Shown here: piece after piece, positions 10,480 to 20,960 of the stretch
How the letters are laid out: every line of letters starts with the position of its first letter
Numbering within the stretch: the first letter of the stretch is position 1
Source of the DNA: Hymenopellis radicata
Lineage: Eukaryota > Basidiomycota > Agaricomycetes > Agaricales > Physalacriaceae
Assembly: GCA_015501595.1 (NCBI GenBank)
Contig: JADNRX010000053.1
Coordinates: 1-64,000 of the forward strand
Direction of reading: 5' to 3'
DNA length: 64,000 nucleotides
Position numbers and translations under genes: made by a program
Notes under the pieces: model-generated
What the model was told of the DNA's origin: nothing
Seen by the model: only the letters and a program-made list of their open reading frames with translations
The model's database searches: none

Positions 10480-12690
10480 GAGTGTCACGCGACATCCAAA
10501 TTGAATTGTGGCTACTACTTGCCTTCGTGCCACGATTACCATTGACCTCGAACGACGCGTCGGCTGGTATTTTCTATACGAAGAGCGCTCTAAACCGCGG
10601 AATTCATCAAGTGAGTAACCGTAATCGCGTGGGACTTCGCACTTATAGTATTTTCATAGCAGCCATGTCCCATGAATGCCCCCACTGCGGCCTTCCTCCA
10701 ACCAAGAAGCCAAGTAGAATCCCCACTCAATCTCCTTATGAGACCCACCTGGGGACAACCATTGCCTTTACCCCGCACGACCATGTTAGAATCGACATCG
10801 TGAATCTCGTTGCCCATGCTAAAGCGGACATAGCAGATTTGGACCGCAGTATAGAGAAGCTAGAGACGTCTCTGGCTGAAGCCAAGAAGGAAAGAGACGA
10901 AACGATAGCCTTCCGTGACGCGCACCTCGCGCTCTTCCCTCCCATCCACCAGCTTCCCGTTGAAGTGCTCCTCGAGATCTTCCACCTCACGTTTGAGAAG
11001 CCGTACGACGTGTTTGCTTCGTCGCGTAGTGGTCCGTGGCTTCTGGGAAAGGTCTGCCGGAGGTGGAGACAAGTTGCTTGGTCCTGCCCGAGTCTCTGGA
11101 CCGCCTTTACTCTAACGGTTGGTGGTCGAACTGGTCATAAAGTCGGTACCAAAGTTCTCTTTGAAGGGGCGCTTTCGCGGTCTGGGAAACGTAACGAGTT
11201 TTATATTCCCTTGGGCGATCTGAAGAAGACACAAATCAGCATCATTGCCAAAAGCGCAGGAAGTTGGCACGACGCGTCTTTTGAAGGCGCTCTCGAGGAT
11301 TTCGAACCCTTTCTGAAGATTGGCAGAATGCCTTCACTGGTGGCGCTTGGACTCGATATACGCGCAGTGCCTTATGGCAACTTAGACGCCTACTACCGGC
11401 TACTCTCGTCGCTTGGTAAACACGTACCACAATTGCGCCGAGTGACACTGTCATTTCGCCACCCGGCCACTTCTATCACTGACATAAAGCTGTCGAAGAT
11501 CAAATTCCCCTGGAGGCAGCTAACGGAACTCGTCGTTCCTCTCGACTGTATCGTTTTATGTCAGCAACTTCTCGCTTGCTGCCCTGACCTAGAAACATTG
11601 AAGGACAATCATCATAGTACGTCGCGGTATGCTCGGACGGACACCTCGAATATTCCTGGGCTTCAGGCAGTAGTCTCCCATTCCAGATTGTCCTTCCTCG
11701 ACATGTCTCCCAGTCTCGCCATAACGCTGTTGGATCATATCCGATGCCCAGCGCTGACGCGTTTATCATTGCCTTGCGCGCGCGTGCATTACTCCGATGG
11801 GAAAGTTCTCCAACGATTCGTACAGAGCTCAGAGTGCACGGTGACGAGTGTGGAACTCACCTTCAGCGATGACGAACATCGTATTGTTTCTCCTGAAGCA
11901 TCCCTCTCCGCGTTACCAGGGATCATAGATCTGAGGCTGAGCCATCCCAAGGGCAGATTCATCGATTGTCTTTCGGATCTCACCGTCGTGCCCAAGCTAC
12001 GGGTTCTGACAATCACTACGACGACAATATCCAGGTCCATCTGGGAGGCTGAACTCAAGGACACCCTCATTCGTGTCCTGAGTGCTCGATATCGCTCCCC
12101 GGAAGAGTCGTCTACAGGGACGAATCTACAGGAAGTCGTCGTTGTGCTTGGAAGTGAGACATATATGCTGCCTGGCGGTCGTACCTTTGGATCCGTTTAT
12201 TACCTTGAGGATATTCAGAAGAAGACAAACGACGGCTAGACGAGGAATGGGGTAAAGACTGTACAATCGAAAACCTCGTGGCTGCCGACTTTGTTGAGTT
12301 TCGGAAGCTAAAGGAGAGAGGGTTGAATTTACACCTCTCGGTATGGAGTGAGTCACTTGCTTCCCGTTCAGCTGTGATGCTGTACTGAATTAGTCTTTCA
12401 GAGGGTCGTACGTTGATCAGATATGTCTAAGTGCGACGTCCTGCAAGATACTTGTAGTATTGCATGAGTACTATCTGGTACTACCACCACAACCACCACC
12501 ACACTGTTGTATTTGCTACGTGCAGTACTATAGGATACTTGTAAAGTTACACAATATTTCGAATGTAAATATTAGTAACGCTACTTTAACGACAGCTTCT
12601 TCCGTCAGAACATTGCAGGTTTCATAACGGTGAAACGGGACAGCTTAGACTCAGAGGTGCTTTGATGTTCCAAGTGTGTGTACTACGGTG
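10480..12690 (+). repeat. Segment duplicated from 1640-3900 (F-box gene with both flanks)
   Basis: Sequence similarity to 1640-3900 begins near a shared agtgtcac, covers the leader, the whole F-box gene and the terminal intron, and continues about 260 bases past the stop. The orientation is the same, about 8.8 kb apart. Confidence 0.8.
10665..12239 (+). CDS. F-box protein, copy 2, with altered C-terminus
   Basis: Paralogue of the gene at 1855. Start MSHECPHCGL, coiled coil (DIADLDRSIEKLETSL), F-box (LPVEVLLEIFHLTF ... VCRRWRQVAWS) and leucine-rich region, 524 aa to the TAG at 12237-12239. Compared with copy 1 about 20 bases are missing near 12207, which shifts the frame. The end therefore reads EDIQKKTNDG and stop. 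In the original frame the old C-terminus is still legible to 12347. The same terminal intron (12348-12401) and last exon (to 12430) follow, so the loss is recent. It could still yield a functional truncated protein, or be an early pseudogene. Inferred role: SCF adaptor. Confidence 0.75.
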   Translation: MSHECPHCGLPPTKKPSRIPTQSPYETHLGTTIAFTPHDHVRIDIVNLVAHAKADIADLDRSIEKLETSLAEAKKERDETIAFRDAHLALFPPIHQLPVEVLLEIFHLTFEKPYDVFASSRSGPWLLGKVCRRWRQVAWSCPSLWTAFTLTVGGRTGHKVGTKVLFEGALSRSGKRNEFYIPLGDLKKTQISIIAKSAGSWHDASFEGALEDFEPFLKIGRMPSLVALGLDIRAVPYGNLDAYYRLLSSLGKHVPQLRRVTLSFRHPATSITDIKLSKIKFPWRQLTELVVPLDCIVLCQQLLACCPDLETLKDNHHSTSRYARTDTSNIPGLQAVVSHSRLSFLDMSPSLAITLLDHIRCPALTRLSLPCARVHYSDGKVLQRFVQSSECTVTSVELTFSDDEHRIVSPEASLSALPGIIDLRLSHPKGRFIDCLSDLTVVPKLRVLTITTTTISRSIWEAELKDTLIRVLSARYRSPEESSTGTNLQEVVVVLGSETYMLPGGRTFGSVYYLEDIQKKTNDG

Positions 12691-13500
12691 TCCGTCTGAG
12701 TGGATGGTACAACTCCATCATGTCAACGGTTCTTATTTCCTACTGGAAATAGGTGCGGTTTTCTGACTGCTCTAACGCGTTACAGTTTCCTCTCGATCCA
12801 TCGATGACTGGCAACCATCTCGATAGTATCTTACTCGTTCCAGGATGCATTCAACGGGCGAGTAATTCAAGGCCACGACTCTCATCAATCGCTAGCCCCC
12901 ACCCGAAAGTCTAAGACCCGATGGTGTCCACAATGCCACCAACGATCTCCCCTAGCTCGTTATCCACGCAAATAGAAGCGAGTAGTCCATGATGTTACTC
13001 TTCGCAAGCCACCCCGCATCAGCACACACGGCTGCCTTCAGAAGCGCCTTGGATTTAGTCGGAACAAGCGTGAGCAGCCTTTCAACCACTCCGCATCGAA
13101 CAGAACACCGGACGAAGGAGCCTCCGCAGCCTTCTCACCCTCCTTTTCTTTCTCCTTCTCCTTCTTCTTTACCCTTCTGTCTTGTATGCCTTTCAGGTCG
13201 TACATCCTGTCCACCTTCCTCCCCAGAAAAGGTTCTCCATTACCAACACATCTACTTTCTCACCCACCCCAGTATCAAGGTGAACTTGACCATACAACCC
13301 TTCTCTCCTTCATCACGTAGAACCCAGTCGAAGTACCGCGGGCTCATGGCGAGCAACACCGACAGATCCGCGACGCCCCATTTGTTGACGAGGGTCTCGA
13401 CGAGCCACCGCATCGCACTGCCAGAAGCCACTGGAACTCTTGCCACCTTCAGCCTTGAACGGCACCAGATGCGAGAGAGATTGAAGAAAGGACGCATGAG
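12431..13500. other. Intergenic, possible gene fragment at 13252-13497 (minus)
   Basis: To 12690 this is the duplicated F-box 3' flank. The minus-strand ORF 13252-13497 has coding-like third-base bias and reads through WGVADLSVLLAMSPRYFDW, but I do not recognise it and it ends at the insertion site of the LTR element. The rest shows no gene. Confidence 0.35.
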
Positions 13501-13505
13501 ATATG

Positions 13506-13691
13506 TGTTGCGATATTTGTGTCGGCCCGCGTACCCGGGAGTACATACCCCACGTAGACTACCACGTGTACCATCTATTCCTTCCTTTTATCCCATCATC
13601 GTCGTTGTTCTCGTCGCTCGAGTCCCGCGCTACGCGCAGTCCTCACTCATGTGAGCCATTCGGTTGGTTCCTCCGATACCAGCTCCCAACA
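13506..13691 (+). repeat. 5' LTR of the TRIM-like element
   Basis: 186 bp, TG...CA ends, identical by eye to 14890-15075. It contains a short palindromic context around cacgtagactaccacgtg. Confidence 0.92.
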
Positions 13692-13703
13692 GGTTATGGG
13701 CCC
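13692..13703 (+). other. Putative primer-binding site (half-tRNA type)
   Basis: The 12 bases ggttatgggccc directly after the 5' LTR are complementary to the anticodon stem-loop of eukaryotic initiator tRNA-Met (CAU anticodon). This is the half-tRNA priming used by Drosophila copia and yeast Ty5. It points to a Copia-type autonomous partner. The host tRNA itself is not in the window, so the exact match is inferred. Confidence 0.65.
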
Positions 13704-14879
13704 CGGCCACCGTGCCCGTCTCTTTGCTGCTAGCACCTACCCCATTTCTCCACTCGTTTTACCCCTCGCGTCGTGTCGTGCCGTCGAGCGCCGTTCATCT
13801 GCTATCCATCTGTTTCCCAATCCCTCTTCTCCATAACGACTGTTCCCGACGATCTCCGCGTATATCCAAATCCTTTTTTTGGCAGCTTTTTTTCTTGCCT
13901 CTTCGCACTCCCCATTCTCGTGCTCGAGCCGGTGGGAGCTTTGTTCCTTGCGCGCCATCCCTCCCTTCCATCAGCCATTGCTCCTGATCTCGTGCTGGTG
14001 TTTACCGACGATATCTTGGGTCGGCATCGCCGTCATCCACCTCGCTGTCGTGCCGCGCCTCTGACGCGCCTTCCCGCACTGCCTGCACACATGTTATTAC
14101 CGTGTTCTACAACGGAGACAACCTTGTCTGTTGTGACTCCCTCATACTCCGACTTTCATGTCCGTATCGCCATCCTCCCGATTTCGTGCTGGAGCGTCCA
14201 GACGATCATTGGGTCGGCCACTACCGACTTCCCCGTTCCTCGCCATCTCCTCATATTTCATGCCGGTGTCTCCGGGTGATTTATTAGGTTGGCTATCTTC
14301 GCCTTCCCTGTCACACACATCCCTTCGTTTGCTGGCGACCAGCGCATCTGGTACTCCCCTTCCTCCCATACTCTGCTATTGCTGTGTGGATCTCGTTTAT
14401 GCGCCGCTCCCCATTCCCTTTTTATCCCGATGTCTGGTGCCATGTGATATGGACTAGTATGTCGGGGAAATCATTGCTCATGCACTGCTCATCAGCGTGC
14501 ATCAACCCGCCTTGAGATGTGGACAAGGTCCAGTCTTTGGTGAGGGTCGTTGGATTTTCCCATACCCGCCTGTCTTAGGCACACAGAGGTGGTGATGTGG
14601 TCACATCTCTTGTTGTTCATGGTGTTGTTGTTTTGTGGTCCTCTTGGCTTGTTTGGTTGAGGACATTCGGTGGGAGCCTTTGCTCCATTTTGTTTGCTGC
14701 ATCAGTTTGCGGGTGAGCCGTTGGCTGACGCTCTCTGTTCAGTGTCTTTCTTTGCTTAGTTGGATACTCACTCGATTCGGTGGGAGTCCTGCTCTGTTTG
14801 GTGGGAGCTTTTGCTCCATTTTGTTCTTGGTGGATGTGTTGACCCTTGCATTCCTTCTGTCCTTTTTTGCGGTCCTCAC

Positions 14880-14889
14880 AAGGTGGGAG
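14880..14889 (+). other. Polypurine tract
   Basis: The purine-rich run aaggtgggag abuts the first base of the 3' LTR, the expected place for plus-strand priming. Confidence 0.7.
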
Positions 14890-15075
14890 TGTTGCGATAT
14901 TTGTGTCGGCCCGCGTACCCGGGAGTACATACCCCACGTAGACTACCACGTGTACCATCTATTCCTTCCTTTTATCCCATCATCGTCGTTGTTCTCGTCG
15001 CTCGAGTCCCGCGCTACGCGCAGTCCTCACTCATGTGAGCCATTCGGTTGGTTCCTCCGATACCAGCTCCCAACA
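14890..15075 (+). repeat. 3' LTR of the TRIM-like element
   Basis: 186 bp, identical by eye to the 5' LTR, followed by the target duplication atatg at 15076-15080. Confidence 0.92.
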
Positions 15076-15080
15076 ATATG

Positions 15081-15804
15081 GAGCACTTGGAGCGCAGTGT
15101 ATCGAAAGATGACGCATAGTAGATGAAAATTTCAACCGTCGTGGATTACTATGTGGGTTAGGATAATCGGCTGGCATGGGTCCTTGGGATACCGTGAAAT
15201 CGTACTTGATGCGGCCGAGCCTCCAAAGTCGGTCGACCTAGAGGTGATTGCGGGAATAGCCATCGGTCGATACCGAACGCGGACCGTATCGTGCTTTTCG
15301 ATGGTGTTGGAGGCGCGCACTCATCCGGTGTCGACTCCCCGGTGGGAAGACAAAAATCCATAGGAGGAAGTTCAGGGCCAACAGTGTTCTCACTACGAGT
15401 TCACTGGCAGCGGAAAAGCTCCCAATGTCCGAATCAATGCTTCCAACCTTTGCTCTCAGACTGTTGACCTCGCCCTTGAGAAGGCTACCACGCTCAGAGC
15501 CGAGTGCCTTCCCATCCATACACGCTTTCCTATATGAACTGGGTGGTGTACCAGTCCCGTTGCTCGCCTCAGAGGCCATCAAATCTCAGGGAGCCGCAAA
15601 CTACCTTCACAAAACGTAAACTGAAGGCGGCATTTCATGAGAAAACATATTTACCAAATTGACTCCCGCGATCCTTCAGTACTTCCAACATTCCAGCTTG
15701 TGATGGGTTTTATTTGCGACTGATACAGCGGAAAATTCGTCATCTCGTCCGCTTGAATTGATATCGCTTCTTGAAGAGGAAGTGGGTGAAGATAAAGAAG
15801 ACCC
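15081..15804. other. No gene identified
   Basis: Minus-strand ORFs of 67-114 codons overlap here (for example 15238-15582, with a hydrophobic LVVRTLLALNFLLWIFVF stretch). No splice-consistent gene or known family could be recognised. Confidence 0.4.
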
Positions 15805-16093
15805 GACGGAACGAAAGGACAAGAAGAAACTTGATCCTGACACCTTTGATAACGAAGGAGATAGTAGTAATGGCGCGTTCGCGGACGGCGGCGATGTCAG
15901 TGCGGCACGGTATTCTGGAGTGGTAGAGGTTCATAAATCAGAGAAGGAACGACGGAACGAAAGGACAAGAAGAAACTTGATCCTGACACCTTTGATAACG
16001 AAGGAGTTAGTAATGGCGCGTTCGCGGACGGCGGCGATGTCAGTGCGGCACGGTATTCTGGAGTGGTAGAGGTTCATAAATCAGAGAAGGAAC
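15805..16093. repeat. Tandem duplication of a 146-bp unit
   Basis: Unit 1 is 15805-15950 and unit 2 is 15951-16093. They are almost identical, except that unit 1 has one extra agt (gatagtagtaatg against gttagtaatg). Both begin gacggaacgaaagg. No coding role is evident. Confidence 0.85.
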
Positions 16094-16189
16094 GTCGATT
16101 TTGCATAGGCTCGGGTTCATACCTCATGCTGAAGGCGATGATACTACCCCAATCGTCCTCGGCTCCATTGCGGTCTGGGGTGGCGTAAT

Positions 16190-16550
16190 TCTTCTCAAGT
16201 ACGCCGAAGCGGTTCTATCATCTTGAGGAGAACTAATCGGACACGAAGATCAGTGCGCGTTAATGGCTATGCCACGAGAAAACATACAAGCAAAATTCGA
16301 TAGCCACGGCATGCATAATGTGAGTGGCCACCCGTTCGGTCCAGCGATCCAATGTCTTGCTCGGAACAAGTGTTTTCAGATTGTTCCGTCAAAGGAAGGC
16401 ATCGCACTTGGGTCTGGAAATTGAATGGCGGGATTTCGTCCGTACGATACATTGAGGCGGACCAGTGCGACACTGATAGACGTGAGGCGGTTTGGGGGTC
16501 ATCATGGAGTCGAACAAAACTAGAACAATGGACAAAGGGCCGCCATGAGC
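16190..16550 (-). pseudogene. Family A remnant (heavily decayed copy)
   Basis: Extended nucleotide similarity to 8070-8530 is visible over most of its length, including the decayed PDWLYPRM end (around 16205-16240) and the PNG region. No frame is open. It sits directly downstream, in minus-strand terms, of the copy at 16650-17397, the same order as in the 8-9 kb block. Confidence 0.55.
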
Positions 16551-16649
16551 TCTTTGTCCGTAAACATCCAGGTTCAACAGACCGGCTGACCGTCTAAGAT
16601 AAATCATTCTACGGTTACCATTACACTGTAGTCCATTCGACTGAAAAGA

Positions 16650-17397
16650 AGACGCTCCAATAACAATTCTGTGGAAGTGAAAGCAGACACGATAGCATTG
16701 CATTTGAACGGATAGCTGGTAAACAATAATTATACAGTTCCTGAGTATCTGAAGAAAGGAGAGAGAGATTTGACGTGGATCATGCTTTGCACACAAGTCA
16801 ACATATAGAACGTACAGACGACGCCAAGGACATACCGTTTGTAGCCATCGAATCGGGGGTTTCCGAGGTAACCTTGTCGGCTTCATTGCGTGCTTTAGCA
16901 GCGCGCTTCTTCTGTTCAAGATCTTCATTGCTTCAAACATCCTAGGATAAAGCCAATTGGGAACTACTCATACTCTCATCAGCGCGTGTCGACGATTAGG
17001 GTAGTAGGAAACGCACATGCAAATAGGTCTGGCCAACGCATACAGATGCTGTGAACCTCGTTGAACTCCCCATTGGGTCCACGACCGAATGTTTCCCAGA
17101 AATGTTGTATGATGTGCTTCGCAATCGTCGCGTTCGGATTTTGACCATTGTACGAGGGCACTACTCCAACCACGTAGCAGTAGTATTGTACTTTGTTTCT
17201 CCAGAAGGGAACAAGCGCATCCTGGCCTCCTCCCGTTCCATTTTATGATTGATAGCACGATGGGTGGTACCGGAGGCAGAAATCTCTTCTTCAGATAGCA
17301 TCTGGCGCGCCATTGCATCGATCTGTGTCTGTGTCAAGGCGAACCCGAAGATATACGGGGTAGGCAGCTCCGAGAGGTGCTCCCAATACGGGAACAT
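16650..17397 (-). pseudogene. Family A copy with at least two frame breaks
   Basis: The copy is closest to the intact gene at 8608-9353 and keeps its three-exon layout. The start is MFPYWEHLSELP at 17397. The first frame runs through ALTQTQIDAM but shifts near 17215. The core then reads in another frame (VGVVPSYNGQNPNA, FGRGPNGEFNEVH, WPDLFA) to a donor at 17016. Exon 2 begins FPNWLYPRM near 16967, but one extra base around 16920 shifts the frame again. The gtatgt donor and ttcag acceptor of the second intron remain. Either a recent pseudogene or affected by sequence errors. It lies just downstream of the family C gene at 17868-19779, same strand. Confidence 0.65.
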
Positions 17398-17867
17398 GAC
17401 TGCTGATAGGTGAGGGGAAATTGTGGCTGTCGTGGAGTTGAACAAAGGTTACTTATCCAGGGTCTTGCAGGGTCTCGCCCTTTTCAACCACGTGACACGT
17501 GACCTACGCACGAGTCGATGAACTTCGATCTAGGAGTCCAGGACCTTGACCGCACCGGGCACTCTGCACTTGAGATCTTGAGAGCCCGTCCGGACTGTTA
17601 TTTTTAACGAACGACTTCCGCACGTGAGAGCGCCTACCTCAAGTTCATCGCGATTCGTATTGTATGTACAGTATGGCCTGGCAAGTGTCGAATTACCTAT
17701 TTTTTGACCATTTCCGTATTACAACCGTTGGTATTAATACAAACTCAATGTTTATTGTTTGGTATTACAGCATTTGTACAGCACAGGAAAGCAAACGCGA
17801 GAGCAAAATGAAAGCATTAGTCAAACAACACACGACGAGCAGTACAAATAGAAACTGCAGCAATTTT
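17398..17867. other. Intergenic, nothing recognised
   Basis: Spacer between the family C gene and the downstream family A copy. AT-rich toward 17750. Confidence 0.5.
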
Positions 17868-19779
17868 TCAAGGGGAACGCACTGACCCAAGCACCTCCAT
17901 TTCTTCCTGCCATATCTTGAGCAGCTGTTCGCGTACCTCAACGCTGTTCAAAGCATACCACTTGAACTGTACGTGAGGCTTCCCATTAATATGCTCATAC
18001 GTTCCACCAATATTTTTGATCGGCTCGTCTTCTTTTTCGCGGCGAAACATGGCAACCTTCAGCTCGTAATTTGCAGTGAAGACCACTGCCAAGCCTAGCG
18101 CAAGGCGATTCCCGCCCCCTTGCTCGAGGTCCTCCATATACCCCAAGAGCTGCACAACGGCAGCGAGCTCCAACGGAAGCTTGTCTTCCACGATAACAAG
18201 GTTTTTGAACATCTGCTCCTTTATGCTTTCAAGAAGGCCAACCCTGAAGTCCGGGCGTTTGATTTGGGCTCGGCCACTTTTGTTCAAGATGTATCGGCCA
18301 GCATCGTCAACGGCGAGCCATTCACTGAGGTCAGATGGTGGATCCTTGATAAAGGATTTCAGTGTTTGTGAGAGCCGGCGAGGAATGGCTGGCATGGATC
18401 CGTTAAAAGACGGAACCTCATGTTGAGACAGCTCAGGCTCGATGCCTGGTTGAGGCGGGTGCAAAGTGACTGGAGCAGACCCAGATTGAGAGAAACTCCC
18501 ATCCTGCACCGCCGGGTTCACTTGTGAGCCCGAGGGAGGCATTTGGCGTGCGGTTGAAGCGGCAGCCGGGGCAGCCGAAGACGAGGATGAAGATTGAGCA
18601 GGGGGATTCATTGCATTGGGAGAAGGAGGAGGAGGAGGAGCGTGTACCAGATTTGGTACTGCGTGGTCGGGGGACTCGGGAAAGAGATCATCCACATCCC
18701 AGACTTGAGCAAACCCAAGTTGAGATGGAAGCCTGTTCTGTCCTGGCGGCGCTGGAGACGCGCCGAAGAGGGAGGGGTTCGTCCGAGAGCCCGAGGGAGG
18801 CACTTGGGGAGTGGTTGAAGCGGACACAACTGGTGCAGCCGAGGATGAAGATGAAGGGGAATTCATTACACTGGGATGAGGAGAAGTGTTCGTCAAGTTC
18901 AGAACATCATCCACGTCGTCCCAGTCTTCTTGCGCATCGGCACGGGGAGCGAACAGGCCTTTGCTCTTCGGAGTACTTATCGCGGCGAGCCCGTCCAAGA
19001 AAGGAACTTTAGCAAAACCAGAATGATCCTGGTCGGAGCTGGCCCTCGTGGTATCTGCTGCATCAACACACATGGACCACGAGTTTGCAATCTCGATCAT
19101 CGGTTTGTCAGCGGGTGTTCCGGTCATGAAAGTTTGCTGGGGCCCAACATAGAACTGATGCTGAAGCGGGAAGCAATGTGTCAGAATACTTGCTACGAGT
19201 AAATCGACATGACTCTCGTATCGAAAATGTCCTTGTTCGACCGCTTTGGTAGTATCGGTGATCAGATGATGGAGGTGATGAGGAAGTGGTCCGGGCTTCG
19301 TCTTCGTCGTCGGGTCCTGAAAGAACATGAGATGGAAAAATATGGAAGTAGATGACTCGTCACCTGAGGCGGATTGGGACCCGACGCTTCAGCAATAGCT
19401 CTTTTCAATTGAGCGCAGTCGTCCTGTAACTTGTGGAAGGCCTTCTGCAGGTCTGCAAACCTGGTGAATTCCTTGTCTAACGCGTCAGCGACGCTGTCCA
19501 GAGCGTCCGGACAATCCTTGTAGTTCCTCTTGGGAAATCCCGATTTGGACTGGATTAAAGAGGATCAGGAGACGATCTTGGCGGATGAAAAGTATGTTTT
19601 TACTTTTTTCGTGACATCGCTCCGAAGCTTTTTGGCAATGTCCCTCAAAAATTGGGGCATGTCCTCGGGTTCGCGGTCAGCCTTCCAGTCAATATTGTTC
19701 TCGGACTCCTGAGTACGCCATGAGTGCATGAGCGACACGGTTCTGCAGTACGGCTGACCTTCTCTTTCTGGGGCGGCAT
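17868..19779 (-). CDS. Family C protein 1: candidate PD-(D/E)xK nuclease-like protein, 586 aa
   Basis: Exons on the minus strand: 19779-19759 (MPPQKEK), 19708-19604, 19549-19364 and 19316-17868. All introns are 47-54 nt GT-AG and all phases close (1761 nt). Parts: an acidic helical N-terminus (EDMPQFLRDIAKKL), a coiled-coil-like exon 3 (residues about 43-104), a conserved block (FRYESHVDLLVASILTHCFP), a long Ser/Pro/Ala-rich low-complexity linker, and a C-terminal domain. In that domain D460 (KRPD), E481-x-K483 (VIVEDK) and Q493-xxx-Y497 (QLLGY) follow each other between predicted strands and a helix. This is the order expected for PD-(D/E)xK nucleases of the RecB type. The nuclease assignment is inferred from motifs only. 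A paralogue lies at 46092-47593, and a family A copy follows downstream at both places. Confidence 0.75.
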
Positions 19780-20470
19780 GTTTGTGGCAAGAATTTCGCA
19801 AGCAAAAGATAGAGACGCAACGTCAGTCACAGACCAACAGTGGACACAGACGAGATTGTTGGGGAAAGAAGAGAAAGCAATGTCATTTTGTGGCTCTCGT
19901 TCAAGCTCAAGTACTGTGTCGAGTTTGCCGACCCTGGAGAAATCTGATTGTCCTTTGTCCCAACTTTGGTCAGTCCAGGGTGCTTCCATCCAGGAGTGTG
20001 CTGTCCCATGATACAGAAGTCCAAGTCTTTTCGGAGAAACGAAACAAACCAGTCCATATACATACAAGCCCGGGACAGTGAGCCAGCAGGATATCGCGCT
20101 GTAAGTGGAAGAAGCGCGTCTGTTACCGTCGACGCAGGTATCGCCAACTTTGAAGGTCCATTTTGCGTACAAGAAATGTTGGCAAGACGCGTCCATGCAC
20201 CGAGAGTTGTCAAAGTTCTGTCATCGTCAAAGTTTGGTCAACATCACTGCAGCGATCAAAGCTGTTCAGAATTCCCACGCCGTCTTCCCCGTCAACCACC
20301 ATCGGTCGAGGCGTCACAGCGGCCGACAACCCCATCTGGTTTATCCTCGCGATGTGGTCAAGGCAATGTTCCGTTCTCAGTGCATTGATACTTACATCGA
20401 CACAACGGTTACTCTTGCCGAGTTGAATCAGCTTGCCTGCTCAGATCGGCCCTTTCGGCTTCAACGTTTC
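19780..20470. repeat. Upstream segment shared with the second family C gene
   Basis: Blocks such as gagtttgccgaccctgga, gtcccatga, cagcaggatatc/cctgcaggatatc and ttcccacgccgtc occur in the same order here and at 47594-48110. The duplication that produced the two family C genes therefore included about 500 bases upstream. Short ORFs are present on both strands, but none is convincing. Confidence 0.55.
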
Positions 20471-20689
20471 AACTCATGATACGATACGAGTTCGCATCCT
20501 GGTTTGGGCAACATTATATGATGCTAAGCGAGATACACAGTGACTACACCAGATGGGAACAAGGTCGCGTAAAGATTCTCCGGGTCGATACTGATTATGT
20601 ATCGCGTTGCGGACTCTCCAGGAACGGTGTCCTGCTTTTTCAGTATCCTTTTCCTGTTCGAGTTCCTGCAGAGGTTTGCGCTTGTAGTA

Positions 20690-20960
20690 GGTCTTCAACA
20701 TTGCTGGAGGGTCTCGTTCATTCTGGAATAAAGCCATTTCGTCACAACGCATCCTCGTCGGATCGCCGCCATCCTAAACACTGATAAGCGCCCACCGCCA
20801 TAAACGGCGAAGGCCACTTCTTCTCGAACACCTGTTCTATACTCTATGGGACCAATCCGGTTCCGGGGTGATACTGCGAACGAGGGCATGACCGAAGTCA
20901 CGTAAGGATAGAAGCTCTTCATTCAGGAAGAAGAATGTGTTTTCCTTGGCGTTCCATTTC
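20690..20960 (-). pseudogene. Family A fragment
   Basis: The minus strand reads SFYPYVTSVMPSF, similar to YYLYVTSVIPSF in the 9.7 kb copy, and further on KWLYSRMNE, similar to PDWLYPRMVE. It lacks the rest of the gene and is interrupted. A relict of the same family next to the intact copy at 21394-21965. Confidence 0.5.

Larger units (their letters stand above)
13506..15075 (+). mobile_element. Complete non-autonomous LTR retrotransposon (TRIM-like, 1570 bp)
   Basis: Two 186-bp direct repeats (13506-13691 and 14890-15075) begin TGTTGCG and end CCCAACA, and I found no difference between them. They are flanked by a 5-bp target duplication ATATG (13501-13505 and 15076-15080). The internal 1198 bp has no gag, protease, integrase or reverse transcriptase, and its short ORFs look random. 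Just inside the 5' LTR is a primer-binding site, and just before the 3' LTR is a purine tract (aaggtgggag). The size and content fit terminal-repeat retrotransposons in miniature, which are mobilised in trans by an autonomous element. Identical LTRs imply a recent insertion. Confidence 0.92.

Noticed and set aside
12989..13654. 221-codon plus-strand ORF
   Set aside because: It runs across the target site into the 5' LTR, so it cannot be an ancestral gene; composition is low complexity.
17868..19779. Calling family C a Spok-type spore killer
   Set aside because: Only a nuclease-like motif and a coiled coil are shared in concept; no kinase-like domain and no sequence match can be shown.
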